From: Fremontodendron californicum
Taxonomy: Eukaryota; Streptophyta; Magnoliopsida; Malvales; Malvaceae
DNA length: 64,000 nt
Reading direction: 5' to 3'
NCBI GenBank assembly: GCA_030761205.1
Contig: JAULJL010000003.1
Span: forward strand, 32,026,301-32,090,300
Within the stretch, counting starts at the first letter, position 1. The number at the start of each line of letters is the position of its first letter. Under the pieces are notes generated by a model. The model had not been told where the DNA came from, searched no databases, and saw only the letters and a list, made by a program, of their open reading frames with translations. A program made the position numbers and the translations under genes. Positions 43,039 through 54,600 of this stretch are shown here, piece by piece.

Positions 43039-46000
43039 ATGACAGCAAAATTCGAGATAGAGAAGTTCAGTGGGAGAAATTTCTCCTTGTGGAAATTGAA
43101 GATAAGAGCAATTTTGAGGAAGGATAATTGTCTAGAAGCAATTGAAAGTAGACCCACAGAAATGACTGATGAAAAGTGGAAAGAGAAGGATGACAATGCT
43201 GTTGCCAATCTGCACCTAGCAATGGCGGATTCAGTTTTGTCAAGTGTTGCAGAGAAGAAGACTGCAAAGGAGATTTGGGATGTTCTAAACAAATTGTACG
43301 AGGTGAAGTCACTTCACACCAGAATATTCTTGAAGAGGAAACTCTACACTCTTCGAATGAGTGAATCCACGTCGGTAACGGATCACATCAACACTCTGAA
43401 TACGCTATTTGCTCAACTCACAGCATCAGATTTCAAAATAGCGGAAAATGAACGTGCGGAACTTCTACTTCAGAGTTTACCAGATTCGTATGATCAACTC
43501 ATCATCAACATCACAAATAACAATGTTAGTGACTCTCTTCACTTTGATGATGTTGCCGGTGCTATTCTTGAAGAAGAATCCAGGCGCAAGAATAAGGAGG
43601 AAAGGTCAGAAAATTCAAAGCAAGCAGAGGCTTTAACGGTGATGAGAGGCAGATCAACAGAACGTGGCTCCAGTGGGAGTCAGAATCATGGTAGATCAAA
43701 ATCTCGAAGAAGGAAGAATCTTAAATGCTACAATTGTGGCATGAGAGGGCACTCGAAGAAGGAGTGTTGGCATAATAAGAAGGGTGGAGAAAAGAATTCT
43801 GAAACATCAACCTCCCAAGGTTGTGTTGCAAGTACCTCAGATGATGGAGAAATCTTGTATAGTGAAGCAGCGACTAGTTCTAAAGGCGGAAAGAAACTCA
43901 ATGATGTCTGGATAATGGATTCAGGTGCGACATGGCACATGACTCCACACCGAGATTGGTTTTGCACTTATGAACCTATTTCGGAAGGATTTGTGTTCAT
44001 GGGAAATGATCACGCCTTAGATATTGCTGGAGTCGGTACCGTCAGATTAAAAATGCATGATGGTACTGTTCGCAAAATTCAAGGGGTACGACATGTGAAG
44101 GGCTTAAAGAAGAACTTATTGTCAATTGGACAATTGGATGACCTCGGGTGCAAGATCCACACTGAATGTGGAATATTGAAAGTAGTGAAAGGAAACCTTG
44201 TGGTGATGAAAGAAGAGAAGATCACAAGCAATCTATACATGCTTTTGGGAGAGACGTTGCAAGAGGCAGATGCATCAGTTGCAGCAGCCAGCCAAGAAGA
44301 AACGACGATGATGTGGCATCGCAGATTAGGCTATATGTCAGAGCGAGGCTTGAAAGTCCTTGCAGAACGCAATCTCCTGCCCGGGCTCAAGATGGTCAAT
44401 TTACCTTTCTGTGAGCACTGTGTGATAAGCAAGCAGCATAGATTGAAGTTTGCTAACTACAAGAAGCAAACACATACTGGACTTAATCCATTCTGATGTG
44501 TGGGAGTCACCAGAAATATCCCTGGGTGGAGCAAAGTATTTTGTATCATTCATTGATGACTATTCCAGGAGATTATGGGTGTACCCAATCAAGAAGAAGT
44601 CAGATGTGTTTCCAGTATTCAAGGAGTTCAAAGCACAAGTAGAGCTTGAAACTGGGAAAAGAATCAAGTGCTTGAGGACAGACAATGGAGGAGAATATGT
44701 AGACGGTAACTTTCTAGCATTCTGTAAGAAAGAGGGTATTATGAGACAATTCACGGTTGCACATACCCCTCAACAGAATGGTGTAGCAGAGCGGATGAAC
44801 AGAACTCTCCTAGATAGAACAAGAGCCATGCTGAGAACAGCGGGATTGGCCAAATCTTTCTGGGCAGAAGCAGTCAAAACCACCTGTTATGTGATAAATC
44901 GATCACCATCAACGGCGATTGGTTTGAAGACGCCTATGGAGATGTGGAAAGGAAAGCCAGCTGATTATTCTTCTCTACATGTGTTTGGATGTCCTGTGTA
45001 CGTGATGTACAACTCCCAAGAAAGAACAAAGCTGGATCCAAAATCCAGAAAATGTATATTCTTGGGTTATGCTGACGGTGTTAAGGGGTATCGCCTGTGG
45101 GATCCCACTGCCCGCAAGGTTGTTGTCAGCAGAGATGTAGTTTTTGCAGAAAATGAACTGCAAAGTGAGCAAACAAATGACAACACTTCAAAAGAGACTG
45201 CTACAGTGCAGATGGATAGAAATTCTCAAGAAGATGATTCTTCTGAAGCAGAACCAGAGCATGAGGTACCAGAACCAGTTGAGTCCGAGGTTGTAGAAGT
45301 TCGACGGTCAACTCGTGAGAGAAGGCCTCCAAATTGGCACACGGAGTATGTTACGGAGAGCAATGTTGCATACTGTCTTTTAACAGAGGATGGAGAGCCA
45401 TCAACTTTTCATGAAGCTACTAGTAGCCCAGATGCTTCTCTGTGGATGACAGCAATGCAGGAAGAAATTGAAGCTCTTCACAAGAACGAGACATGGGAAC
45501 TGGTGGAATTACCACGTGGCAGAAAAGCCATTGGTAACAAATGGGTCTACAAGATCAAGCGGGATAGCAATGATCAAGTAGAACGATATCGTGCTAGATT
45601 GGTTGTAAAAGGATATGCTCAGAAAGAAGGTATTGACTTCAACGAGATATTTTCTCCAGTTGTCAGACTTACTACTATCAGAGTAGTGTTGGCTATGTGT
45701 GCTGCATTTGATTTACATCTTGAACAACTAGATGTAAAGACGGCTTTTCTACATGGAGAGCTTGAAGAAGAAATTTATATGCTCCAACCAGAAGGTTTTG
45801 TTGAAACAGGCAAAGAGAACTTGGTTTGCAGGTTGACCAAATCTCTGTACGGTCTAAAGCAGGCGCCCAGATGTTGGTACAAGAGATTTGATTCTTTCAT
45901 AATTAGCCTTGAATACAACAGACTGAGTTCAGACCATTGTACGTACTACAAGAGGTTTGATGATAATTATTTCATTATTTTGCTGTTGTATGTGGATGAC

Positions 46001-46954
46001 ATGTTGGTGGTAGGCCCCAACAAAGATCGAATCCAAGATTTGAAGGCACAGTTGGCTAGGGAGTTCGATATGAAGGACTTGGGACCCGCAAACAAGATTT
46101 TAGGGATGCAAATTCACCGAGACAGAAAAGACAGGAAAATTTGGCTTTCTCAAAAGAATTATCTGAGGAAGATCTTGCGACGCTTCAACATGCAAGACTG
46201 TAAGCCAATATCTACCCCACTTCCTGTCAATTGTAAATTATCCTCAGGTATGAGTCCTAGCAATGAAGCAGAGAGGATGGAAATGTCTCGAGTACCGTAT
46301 GCATCAGCGGTGGGAAGCCTTATGTATGCTATGATATGTACAAGACCAGACATTGCACAAGCAGTGGGAGCGGTCAGTCGATTTATGGCAGATCCTGGTA
46401 GAGAGCATTGGAATGTTGTTAAGAGGATCCTTAGATACATTAAAGGAACCTCAGATGTTGCATTATGTTTTGGAGGATCAGAACTTGTTGTCAGGGGTTA
46501 TGTTGATTCAGATTTTGCAGGTGATCTTAATAAAAGGAAATCCACTACTGGCTATGTGTTCACACTTGCAGGAGGAGCGGTAAGCTGGTTATCTAAGTTA
46601 CAGACTGTTGTAGCTTTGTCTACTACAGAAGCTGAGTACATGGCAGCTACCCAAGCATGCAAGGAAGCAATATGGATACAAAGGTTAATGGAAGAACTCG
46701 GGCACAAGCAGCAGAAGATTATTGTGTATTGTAACAGTCAGAGTGCCTTGCACATTGCAAGGAATCCAGCCTTTCATTCCAGGACAAAGCATATAGGTAT
46801 ACAGTATCACTTTGTTCGAGAAGTAGTAGAAGAAGGAAGTGTGGATATGCAAAAGATTCACACCAAAGACAACCTAGCAGATGTTATGACAAAGCCAATC
46901 AACACTGACAAGTTTATTTGGTGTCGATCCTCCTATGGTCTATCAGAAACGTAA
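43039..46954 (+). pseudogene. Copia gag-pol, broken by a frameshift and with two altered key residues
   Basis: Frame 1 (43039-44496): gag (UBN2 type), knuckle CYNCGMRGHSKKECWH (about residues 232-247), protease DSGATWHM, and the pre-integrase zinc domain. Frame 2 (from about 44451 to 46954): integrase (HSDVW, RTDNGGEY, QQNGVAERMNR), RT (VKTAFLHGELEEEIY, LLLYVDDMLVV) and RNase H. The two frames overlap at 44450-44496; other copia elements have one continuous ORF here, so an indel of one or two bases broke it. In the HHCC domain MWHRRLGYMS has Tyr where the second His is normal, and in RNase H YCNSQSAL has Asn where Asp is catalytic. Frame 2 has no ATG at its beginning. Confidence 0.93.
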
Positions 46955-47017
46955 GCAACATGGAATGGCAAGACAGAAAGAGTGGTGTGAAGATATGATT
47001 GGTTTAATCAAATCTTC

Positions 47018-47029
47018 AAGTGGGAGAAT
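47018..47029 (+). promoter_or_regulatory. Copia polypurine tract
   Basis: 'aagtgggagaat' lies directly before the 3' LTR at 47030. Confidence 0.8.
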
Positions 47030-47363
47030 TGTTAGAACTTAGTCCCACATCGGTGGGAGCAACGAAGGAGTTCCTCCTTGAAGGCTATATAAAGAGCCTT
47101 AAGGAGAAGTATTAAAACCATCCCAAGAATTATCCCTTCCTCTCTTGTATACTTTCTTATATTCTTTGTGAGGTTGTTCTCTCCTAGTATTTAGAGAGAG
47201 GTGTTGTAATATTTTCTCATAGTGAAATTCTTCTAGTCTTGCCCCGTGGTTTTTCCCTTTATTCATTGAGGGTTTTCCACGTTAAATTTTGTGTGTTCAG
47301 TTCCTATTTTCTCATCTCTTATTTTAGTTGTGAGACACTATTCCGTCACTCTGGTACCTAACA
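47030..47363 (+). repeat. Copia 3' LTR
   Basis: 334 bp. Its outward (rightward) promoter faces psi-TPS-D in the same orientation. Confidence 0.93.
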
Positions 47364-48445
47364 TACAATGACCACAATAGTTTTTTTTTTTTTTTATGTT
47401 CACAATTACAATAAATACGACACAAATTGCAATTTAAATCTCTCTGATAATAACGTGAAATTATTCCTAATAGGGGAAGTGGGTAACACGAGGATAATGA
47501 CATTAAGAATTTTTTATTTCCAATAATTAACGATGAAAGAATGGAACGCAGTTCTATATATGGAGAAGCTTTTGCATAAATAGCCATAAGAGTACTCCTC
47601 CACCTCTTGCCTCTTGCTTTCACAAATTAAGTAGCTAAGCTAAGCTAACATGGCAGTCCAAGCAACACTCTCCGCCACCTCTTGCCTCTACATGAGAGGA
47701 ATTTCTCGCCCAATGCTTCCGCCCAAAATAAAGGAAACACTTGTTTTGCTTCTACCAATTCATCATCAATGCCATCATTTCAACCTCCTTTAATAGCAAA
47801 CAGCACCTATCATCAAGATCACATTGTGCGCCCATTGCAGAACTTTTCTCCAGACATATGGGGTGATCGTTTCATAACTCTTCCATTCACCAACTCTGTA
47901 ATTATTACATCTTGCTTAATTATTTTCTACATATAACTCATGACGCTTGCATGCATATTAACGAATGCAAGTACAGATTTAAAATTTATTGATTTGCTTA
48001 TTTATTGAAAGCGTATATATTCTTTAAATTTTACTATCTCTTTTGGAATATAAATATATATATATGGTTAATTTATCTTCAATTCATATATATTAAAAAG
48101 GAAGTAAAATGTTAAAGGTATATCCTGTTCTATATGATATGATGTTCATAAAACATAAATACAAGAAATGCTTGCAAACGGATGATCATTAGGAGCGTTT
48201 TGATTCAATATTTATAAATTTTTTTAATGAAATTATTAGTATAAAGAAAGCTTTTAATCAAGATTAATTATTACATTTTTATATAAAAAATCAATAATTT
48301 AAATCAAACAGAAAAATCGAGCAACAAATTAACTAGCATATAACTAAATAAATTTAATATAAAATTAGGTCAAATTCATGGATTGAAGAGTTTTTAAGCC
48401 TCCTCTTAACCACGAAGACAAGACCTTATCTTTGAGAACATAGGC

Positions 48446-48603
48446 AGTCGATCGAAAATAAAGTTTACTACTTACCAATAATTTTCTACTTGAAAAAGAA
48501 TGAGAGCTAGCTTTTAGATGACGGCCGTCGATCGAAAATAAAGTTTACTACTTACCAATAATTTTCTACATGAAAAAGAATGAGAGCTTTTAGAGACGGC
48601 CAA
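48446..48603 (+). repeat. 81-bp tandem duplication in psi-TPS-D intron 1
   Basis: 'gtcgatcgaaaataaag...gagagct...acggcc' occurs twice (from 48446 and 48527); TPS-C has one copy near 34317. Confidence 0.8.
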
Positions 48604-49709
48604 AGCTCTCAACTTCACCATATCTATACATGGAGGGCTTGAGCGATTGACAGGTGGGCAGTTGTTGGAAAGAGAGGTTGACATGTGGATAGTTAGGGAG
48701 GATTCGGGGCTGATACTTGGCAATTTTAGTTTATGACTCCAACTTTTTTACGTTTTAAAATGATGTGTAGCATCCCAGCACCCATGGCGTCAGCCCTTTT
48801 CTCTTGGCTTTTGCTCACATCGAGCACAAAGCGAAAGGAATGAGTAAATTTCGAAATTGGACTACTATTGCAGGAAAATGCAGTCACCTCAATAGTCGGC
48901 ACTTTGTGGTAGGTGGTAGCCAGTCTTAAATTTCCTTGATTAATAGGGAAAAAAAAAAGAAAAGAAATTGTGAATAACAAAAAATATATCTCACAATTAT
49001 TAGATATTCATAGGTTGAATCAGATTAGATTTGGATCAAATTTTATGTTTTTTGTTTTTTTTAAGCTGAATTTAATCGCTCATTTAATTTATTAAAATAA
49101 TAAAATATGTCATATTAATGTATATTTTATAAAATTAAATAAATATATATTATTTATTAATAAAATAATTTAATTGGGCTGGACTAAGCCCTTAAGCATA
49201 AGTAAGTATCCTAACCCATAGACATCACAACTGATCATAATATTGCAAATAACATATTTTGAGTAGTTTTATTAGGTATATAAAAAATTATGCCCCTTTT
49301 TTGAGCTTTTACTTTGGGTGAAATTAGTAAATAAGTTTGATGATTCAAGCTCACCTTTTATGATTCCTTGTATTTGCTACTTGTATGAAGGAATTTGAGT
49401 CATGCTCAAGACAAGTAGAAGTCCTGAAAAAAATGGTGAAGGATATGTTATTGACCTTTACGGATGATCCAATAGAGAATATACTTTTGATTAATTCTCT
49501 ATACCGCCTAGGAGTCTCATACCAGTTTGAGAGTGAGATTGAAGAGCAACTAAGTCATCTTTTTATTACATTGCCTCAACTCATGGATAACAAGGACTAT
49601 GACTTGCACAAAGTTGCAGTCATATTTCAAGTTTTCAGGTCACATGGTTTTAAAATGCCTTGCGGTAAGTGCAACATAATATTATTATTGCTAATGCAAA
49701 AATAACTGC

Positions 49710-49897
49710 AACATAATTTCAAAGAATACTAACCAATGCAATGTGGTGGATGGATTTTGAATCAGACGTGTTTAACAACTTCAAGAATGGTGATGGTATG
49801 TTTAACATAATTTCAAAGAATACTAACCAATGCAATGTGGTGGATGGATTTTGAATCAGACGTGTTTAACAACTTCAAGAATGGTGATGGTATGTTT
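49710..49897 (+). repeat. 94-bp tandem duplication across the exon 3 acceptor
   Basis: 49710-49803 and 49804-49897 appear identical. Each has 'gaatcag|acgtgtttaac', the exon 3 acceptor. From the first acceptor (exon start 49766) the frame hits TGA within the second copy; from the second (49860) exon 3 is normal. Confidence 0.9.
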
Positions 49898-51749
49898 AAG
49901 GAAGAAGTGGGTAGTAATATGAAGGGCATGATAAGCTTGTATGAAGCTAGCCATTGGGGAATACAGGGAGAGCTTATTCTAGATGAAGCCCTTGCTTTCA
50001 CAACGTTGCACTTGGAGTCCGTGGTAGTAAGCCAATCATGCCCTGATCATCTCAGAGAATACATTGCAAATGCCTTGAACCGGCCTTACCACAATGGCAT
50101 GCCAAGACTGGAAGCAAGGCAGTACATCTCCTTTCATGAAAAAGATGAATCAAGGAATGATATACTACTTAAGTTTGCAAAATATGATTTCAATCGGGTG
50201 CAGATGCTGCTCCAGCAGGAACTTAGCCTCCTCTCAAGGTACTTTTTTTTTAGAACCAAGGTTTTTCTTTTCTTACTATTACTAAATTTTATGAGGTACA
50301 ATGTAATGATAAAATAAAAATTATTATTTGTGCGCATGCATATTTACGTTATTTGATTCAAAGGCAGCAATGCATATTTTTCCTTATTAAATTCCCCAAA
50401 AGAATTGTACTTGATCAAGAAATTATTATTATTTTTGTCACAGTTGGCGAAAAAAATTAAACCTAGATTCAAGGTTTCCACATGTAAGACATAGAATGGT
50501 GGAGTGTTTCTTCGTAATAGTTGGAACGCTTTTTGAACCACATTTCGCACATGCCCGCAACATAAGGTTTAAATGGTATATAGCCCTTACATTATTAGAC
50601 GACACCTATGATGCATATGGTTTATACGAAGAACTCCAATGTTTGACGAAGGCAATGGAAAGGTTAGTCTTCTGTTACTGCTTTATACTTATCTATTTGA
50701 AAGGTTATTAGAGTTGTTAAAGCTCTGAGCTGAATTCGAAAATTTTATTTAATTCATTTAAATTCAAACTCAATCTAATCCGATTATATATAAAATAAAA
50801 ATAATCAACAACTCAGATTTACTGTTATTATTATACTGTCGAGATAAAATACTTTTGTTACTTAAAAATTTTCATGTTCAGATTGGATATGTGTGCCATG
50901 GATGAGCTACCAGGGGACTACTTTAAAAATCTTTATGAGATAATCTTAAATATTTCTGATGAAGTAGAGGAGGTGGTGAGCAAGGAAGGAAGATCCCTCA
51001 GTGTCTCTTATACTAACGCAGAGGTAAAATTACATTGACCAATCTTTCTTATTTCTTTAAATTCTTTAGTGGTCTTGTTTTGTCATAATTACTTGAGTTT
51101 TTAAGACTCGATTTTACCATTTTTTGGTGATTAGATCATGAAGCAAGTGCAATCCTACCATGTTCAAGCACGATGGACGCAAGAACATATTCTGCCAACA
51201 TTTGATGAGTATTTAGAAAATGGAATATGGTCAATTGGAATGGTTACAACTTTGGCTTTGCTTATGATGGGAATGGAAGAAGCAGATGAAGATGCGTACC
51301 AGTGGCTGAGAAATTGTGATGACAAACTTCTGAGAGCTATGTGCATAATAGCCCGTCTGTACAATGATACACAGAGTAATGAGGTACATATATTATACTA
51401 GCTAGCTTTTTTTTCTTTCTGTTTTTTGCTTAGTCATTATGAAGTAATAATTAACTTTATTTTAATGATTATATATATATATGAAAATTATTTTATTTGA
51501 AATGTTTTAACTCCATCAACGAAATTAACAAAATAATACATACCATTAAATGTATATTAAAAATAAATAAAAGCATATATATATATATACATCTTTTTAA
51601 CTTAATTTTACTTGTACGGGATTGAAATTTTGAAGGATGAGGAGAAAAGGGGGGGACAACTTTCTGGGATCGCTTGCTATATGAAGGAATATGGTGTTTC
51701 AAAGAAGGAAGTGATTGAAGGTTTTCGAGAAAGAATTAGGGTTGCATGT

Positions 51750-52258
51750 AGGGATGGCAATGGAGTGGGGCGGGGGCGGATATTGCCTTATCCACCTCCA
51801 CCCCACTCTTGCATGGATGTTGGAAACATCCACATCCATGGATGTCGGTTACATCCATAACCGCTCCACGGTGCTCCACTCCATTACATCCCAATTTATA
51901 TTAATTATTTTTAACTTAATATTATAAAAAAATTATATTATAATTTATTCATGAACATAATTTTAGTATATAAAAATCTTTAATATAATATATATATAAT
52001 ACATATATACTAAAAGTATAGATATAAAATATTAGTATATATATGATTTTAGTATATATATCTAATATATATTAAAAATATAAAGAAAAATATAACATAT
52101 TTTAAAGGATAAAATAGTAATTTCAAAAGTCGGGGCGGGGCGGAGTGGAGCAAGCATTTACCAAAACCACTCCGCTCCACCCCGCTCCAAAAAAAAACCT
52201 CTCCATTCGAAGCGGATCGATGCGAAATCCATCGGTCGGATCGGGTTTTGCCATCCCT
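51750..52258 (+). mobile_element. hAT-like MITE in psi-TPS-D exon 7
   Basis: Ends 'agggatggcaa' and 'ttgccatccct', perfect 11-bp inverted repeats, flanked by TTGCATGT (51742-51749) and TTGCATGG (52259-52266), seven of eight matching. Taking out 517 bp gives exactly the 303-bp exon length of TPS-C. Related to 22434-22929. Confidence 0.9.
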
Positions 52259-52455
52259 TTGCATGGAAGGACCTGAACGAGGGTTTCATGGTGAGGCCAA
52301 CACCTATCCCAAGGCAAATCCTCATGGGAGCTTTTAACCTTGCAGGCGTAGCGGAAGTATGTTACAAGGATGATGATGGATTCACAAAGCCAGGGATATC
52401 TTACAAACATTGCATCACCAAATTGCTCATTGATCCAATACCCCTTCAAGAATAG

Positions 52456-53561
52456 GAAATGCATGACTACTACTACTCCTTTACTGTTACACTCGATCTC
52501 TTCTTGATGATGCTGACTGTTTCTTCCTGGTTTGACAGATTATGAGTGTTGCTGTCTTGTTTCAAATAAAAAAAAATTAGTTTTTGTTTTATTATTATGT
52601 ATTTGGTTGTGGTGCAAGTGATTTCTGATGATATGGGTTTGAGCTTTGACTGTACCTTTAAAAAAAAAATAAGATTTCAATTAAGATGAGCTGCAATTAC
52701 GTTTATCTATGAAGCACGAAATGCAAAGAAGATGAAGAATATTCTTCAAACCAAACAAACTAACATGAGATGTTAGTCCAAAATGAACCAACTTGCACAT
52801 GATAAGATTATTTTTTTTTCTTCATATAACCAATATAGTGTTTTTTCTTATTTAAATCTTATTTTCTTATTTTTCTTTCTCAATTGCGATGACAATTTAG
52901 GATTGAATACTTGAAAGTAAAAATAATTAGATAAAAAATGTTTTTGAACAAGACAAAGGATCAAAATTAAATCTGAAATCATAAGATATTAAAAAAATAT
53001 TGAGATAAAGAAGAATATTTTAAGAGTAAAGAATACCATTTGAACCTTTATTTGAGTTTTAGAACATAAATTAATTATCATATCTTTCCTTAATCGCCCA
53101 ACTTTCTTTTTATTTTGGAAAAAAAATTATTTTTTAAAATAAAATAAAAAAGGAAAAGGAAACCAAAGGACTAAAAGGAATATAAATAACAATTTTGATT
53201 ATTAGGCACTTTCTAAAAGAGTATAAATGAAATTTTGAATAAAAGTTTTATGGTTAGGCTATTTTTTTTTTTTTTTTTTAAAGTTTTACTCATCACTTTA
53301 TTTTGATTAATTTTGTTATTACCATATTTAAGAGAATTGCAATAAATTATTATAAAAAAGGGTAATTAATTAGTTTTACCATAATTAAAAAGTACAACAA
53401 ACCAACCTGATTTGCATAAGACTTCATCTAATAAAAATAGAATTATAGGTAATTTTTATAAGTTATCAAAATTATAATTGATTAGATTGCTAGATTTAAA
53501 ACTAGTTATGTACAAAAGTTAAAGCACCCATATAGTTGGCTGCCAACATGTTAGTTATAAT
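52456..53561. other. Psi-TPS-D 3' flank and AT-rich spacer
   Basis: No gene or recognised repeat. Confidence 0.5.
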
Positions 53562-53855
53562 TAGGCATGCTCAAGGGTTGGATAATCCACCCTGCTCGAC
53601 AGGTTCGATTCGAATTAGATCGGGTTTGAGTAAAAATTTTTGTAATACAGGTCGGTCCGATCCGAATTACTATTCATTAAATAAAAAATATTTTAATTTA
53701 ATTTAATTATATAATATATATAAATATTAATATAATTTTTTTTTAATAATTTATGAACAGCAAAACAGGTTTACTGGTCAGCCCGGGCTCGGTCTGAAAC
53801 GAACTTGGATAAGGAAAAAAAATTCGGGCCCCAACCCGACCCATGAGCAGGTTTA
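53562..53855. mobile_element. hAT-like GGCCC-family MITE, 294 bp
   Basis: Ends 'taggcatgctcaaggg' and 'cccatgagcaggttta', flanked by GTTATAAT and ATTATAAT (one mismatch). Short relative of 39884-41133. Confidence 0.7.
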
Positions 53856-54600
53856 ATTATAATGTTGACATGTGACATTTTTAATTTTACAATAATTTTA
53901 TTTGTTTTTGTTTTAATATTACAAATGCAAAAATAATAATCATAATATATTAAAAATTATTTTTTATTTTTAACAATTTTGTTTTTGAATTTATAAATAT
54001 ATTTATTTATTTTTATGTTTAAATGTAATAAAATGTAAAGTAATCTGTAATTATATATAAAAATTTGCTATAATACGCTTGTGTTTTCTTTGGACTTTGG
54101 GTGTAGGGAGCGATCATATGGGTTTTTTGAACCGTTGATTGTTTGCTTTTTTTTTTATTTTTATTTTTATGAAACTAGCTTTTCTTTTTTTTTTTTTTGG
54201 AAGAATTTTTTTTTGGTCAAATGCATTTAAAAAAAAAAATTATTATGAAAGTTAGTTATTGTTATACAACTAAGCAACTTTGCATATTGTTCATGTACTA
54301 AAAATATTTGCAGAAATTATAGTTGATTATAACATTTAATTGTAAATAAAAATTTAAAGTTATAAATTTATTTATTTTTTAATTAATGTGATTTTATATT
54401 ATTTAATTTAAAAGTTAATTTTTTAAAATAATTATTTTTATTTTATTATTACTACTAAGTATTTATTATTAATATTAATTATCATATTATTTAATTTAAA
54501 TTTTTTTTTATAAATATTTAAAAGAAAAAGGGTGACGGGCACCAATTTAGTTTAATCAAGAAAATGAGGTTGTAAGAATACAAGTGGGCTAATTTCTTTT
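53856..54600. other. AT-rich spacer
   Basis: Low-complexity A/T runs only. Confidence 0.5.

Larger units (their letters stand above)
42244..47363 (+). mobile_element. Full-length Ty1-copia retrotransposon, recently inserted
   Basis: 334-bp LTRs differ at two positions by direct comparison (ctc/ccc in 'gaattatctcttcc' and ttc/tcc in 'ctatttcgtc'). The target duplication TACAA is at 42239-42243 and 47364-47368. It has a tRNA-Met primer site, a polypurine tract and gag-pol in order. The flanks join to give the sequence seen upstream of TPS-C ('gcgatgat...caatgacc'), so it landed in the psi-TPS-D promoter region, its 3' LTR ending 286 bp before that gene's ATG. Confidence 0.95.
47650..52455 (+). 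pseudogene. Psi-TPS-D: TPS-C paralogue with frameshift and MITE-broken last exon
   Basis: Exons by comparison with TPS-C: 47650-47897, 49391-49664, 49860-50238, 50444-50662, 50882-51023, 51135-51383, 51636-51749 plus 52267-52455. Exons 2-6 have the same lengths as in TPS-C and are open, with DDTYD and the NDTQSNE start of the NSE motif. Exon 1 lacks one base near 47728 (aaataagagg in TPS-C, aaataaagg here), so the ATG at 47650 ends early. In the correct frame the first ATG is 47769 (MPSFQPP...), which would remove most of the transit-peptide-like segment. Exon 7 is interrupted by a MITE that shifts the frame and brings a stop at 51858-51860, losing the last ~63 residues. A 94-bp duplication doubles the exon 3 acceptor. 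Probably non-functional. Confidence 0.9.

Noticed and set aside
44450..46954. Independent pol ORF starting at 44450
   Set aside because: The first codon is TTG, and the frame begins mid-integrase; it is the continuation of gag-pol after an indel.
47650..52455. Psi-TPS-D as a working gene
   Set aside because: The exon 1 frameshift and the exon 7 MITE with in-frame stop remove the normal start context and the C-terminal ~63 residues.
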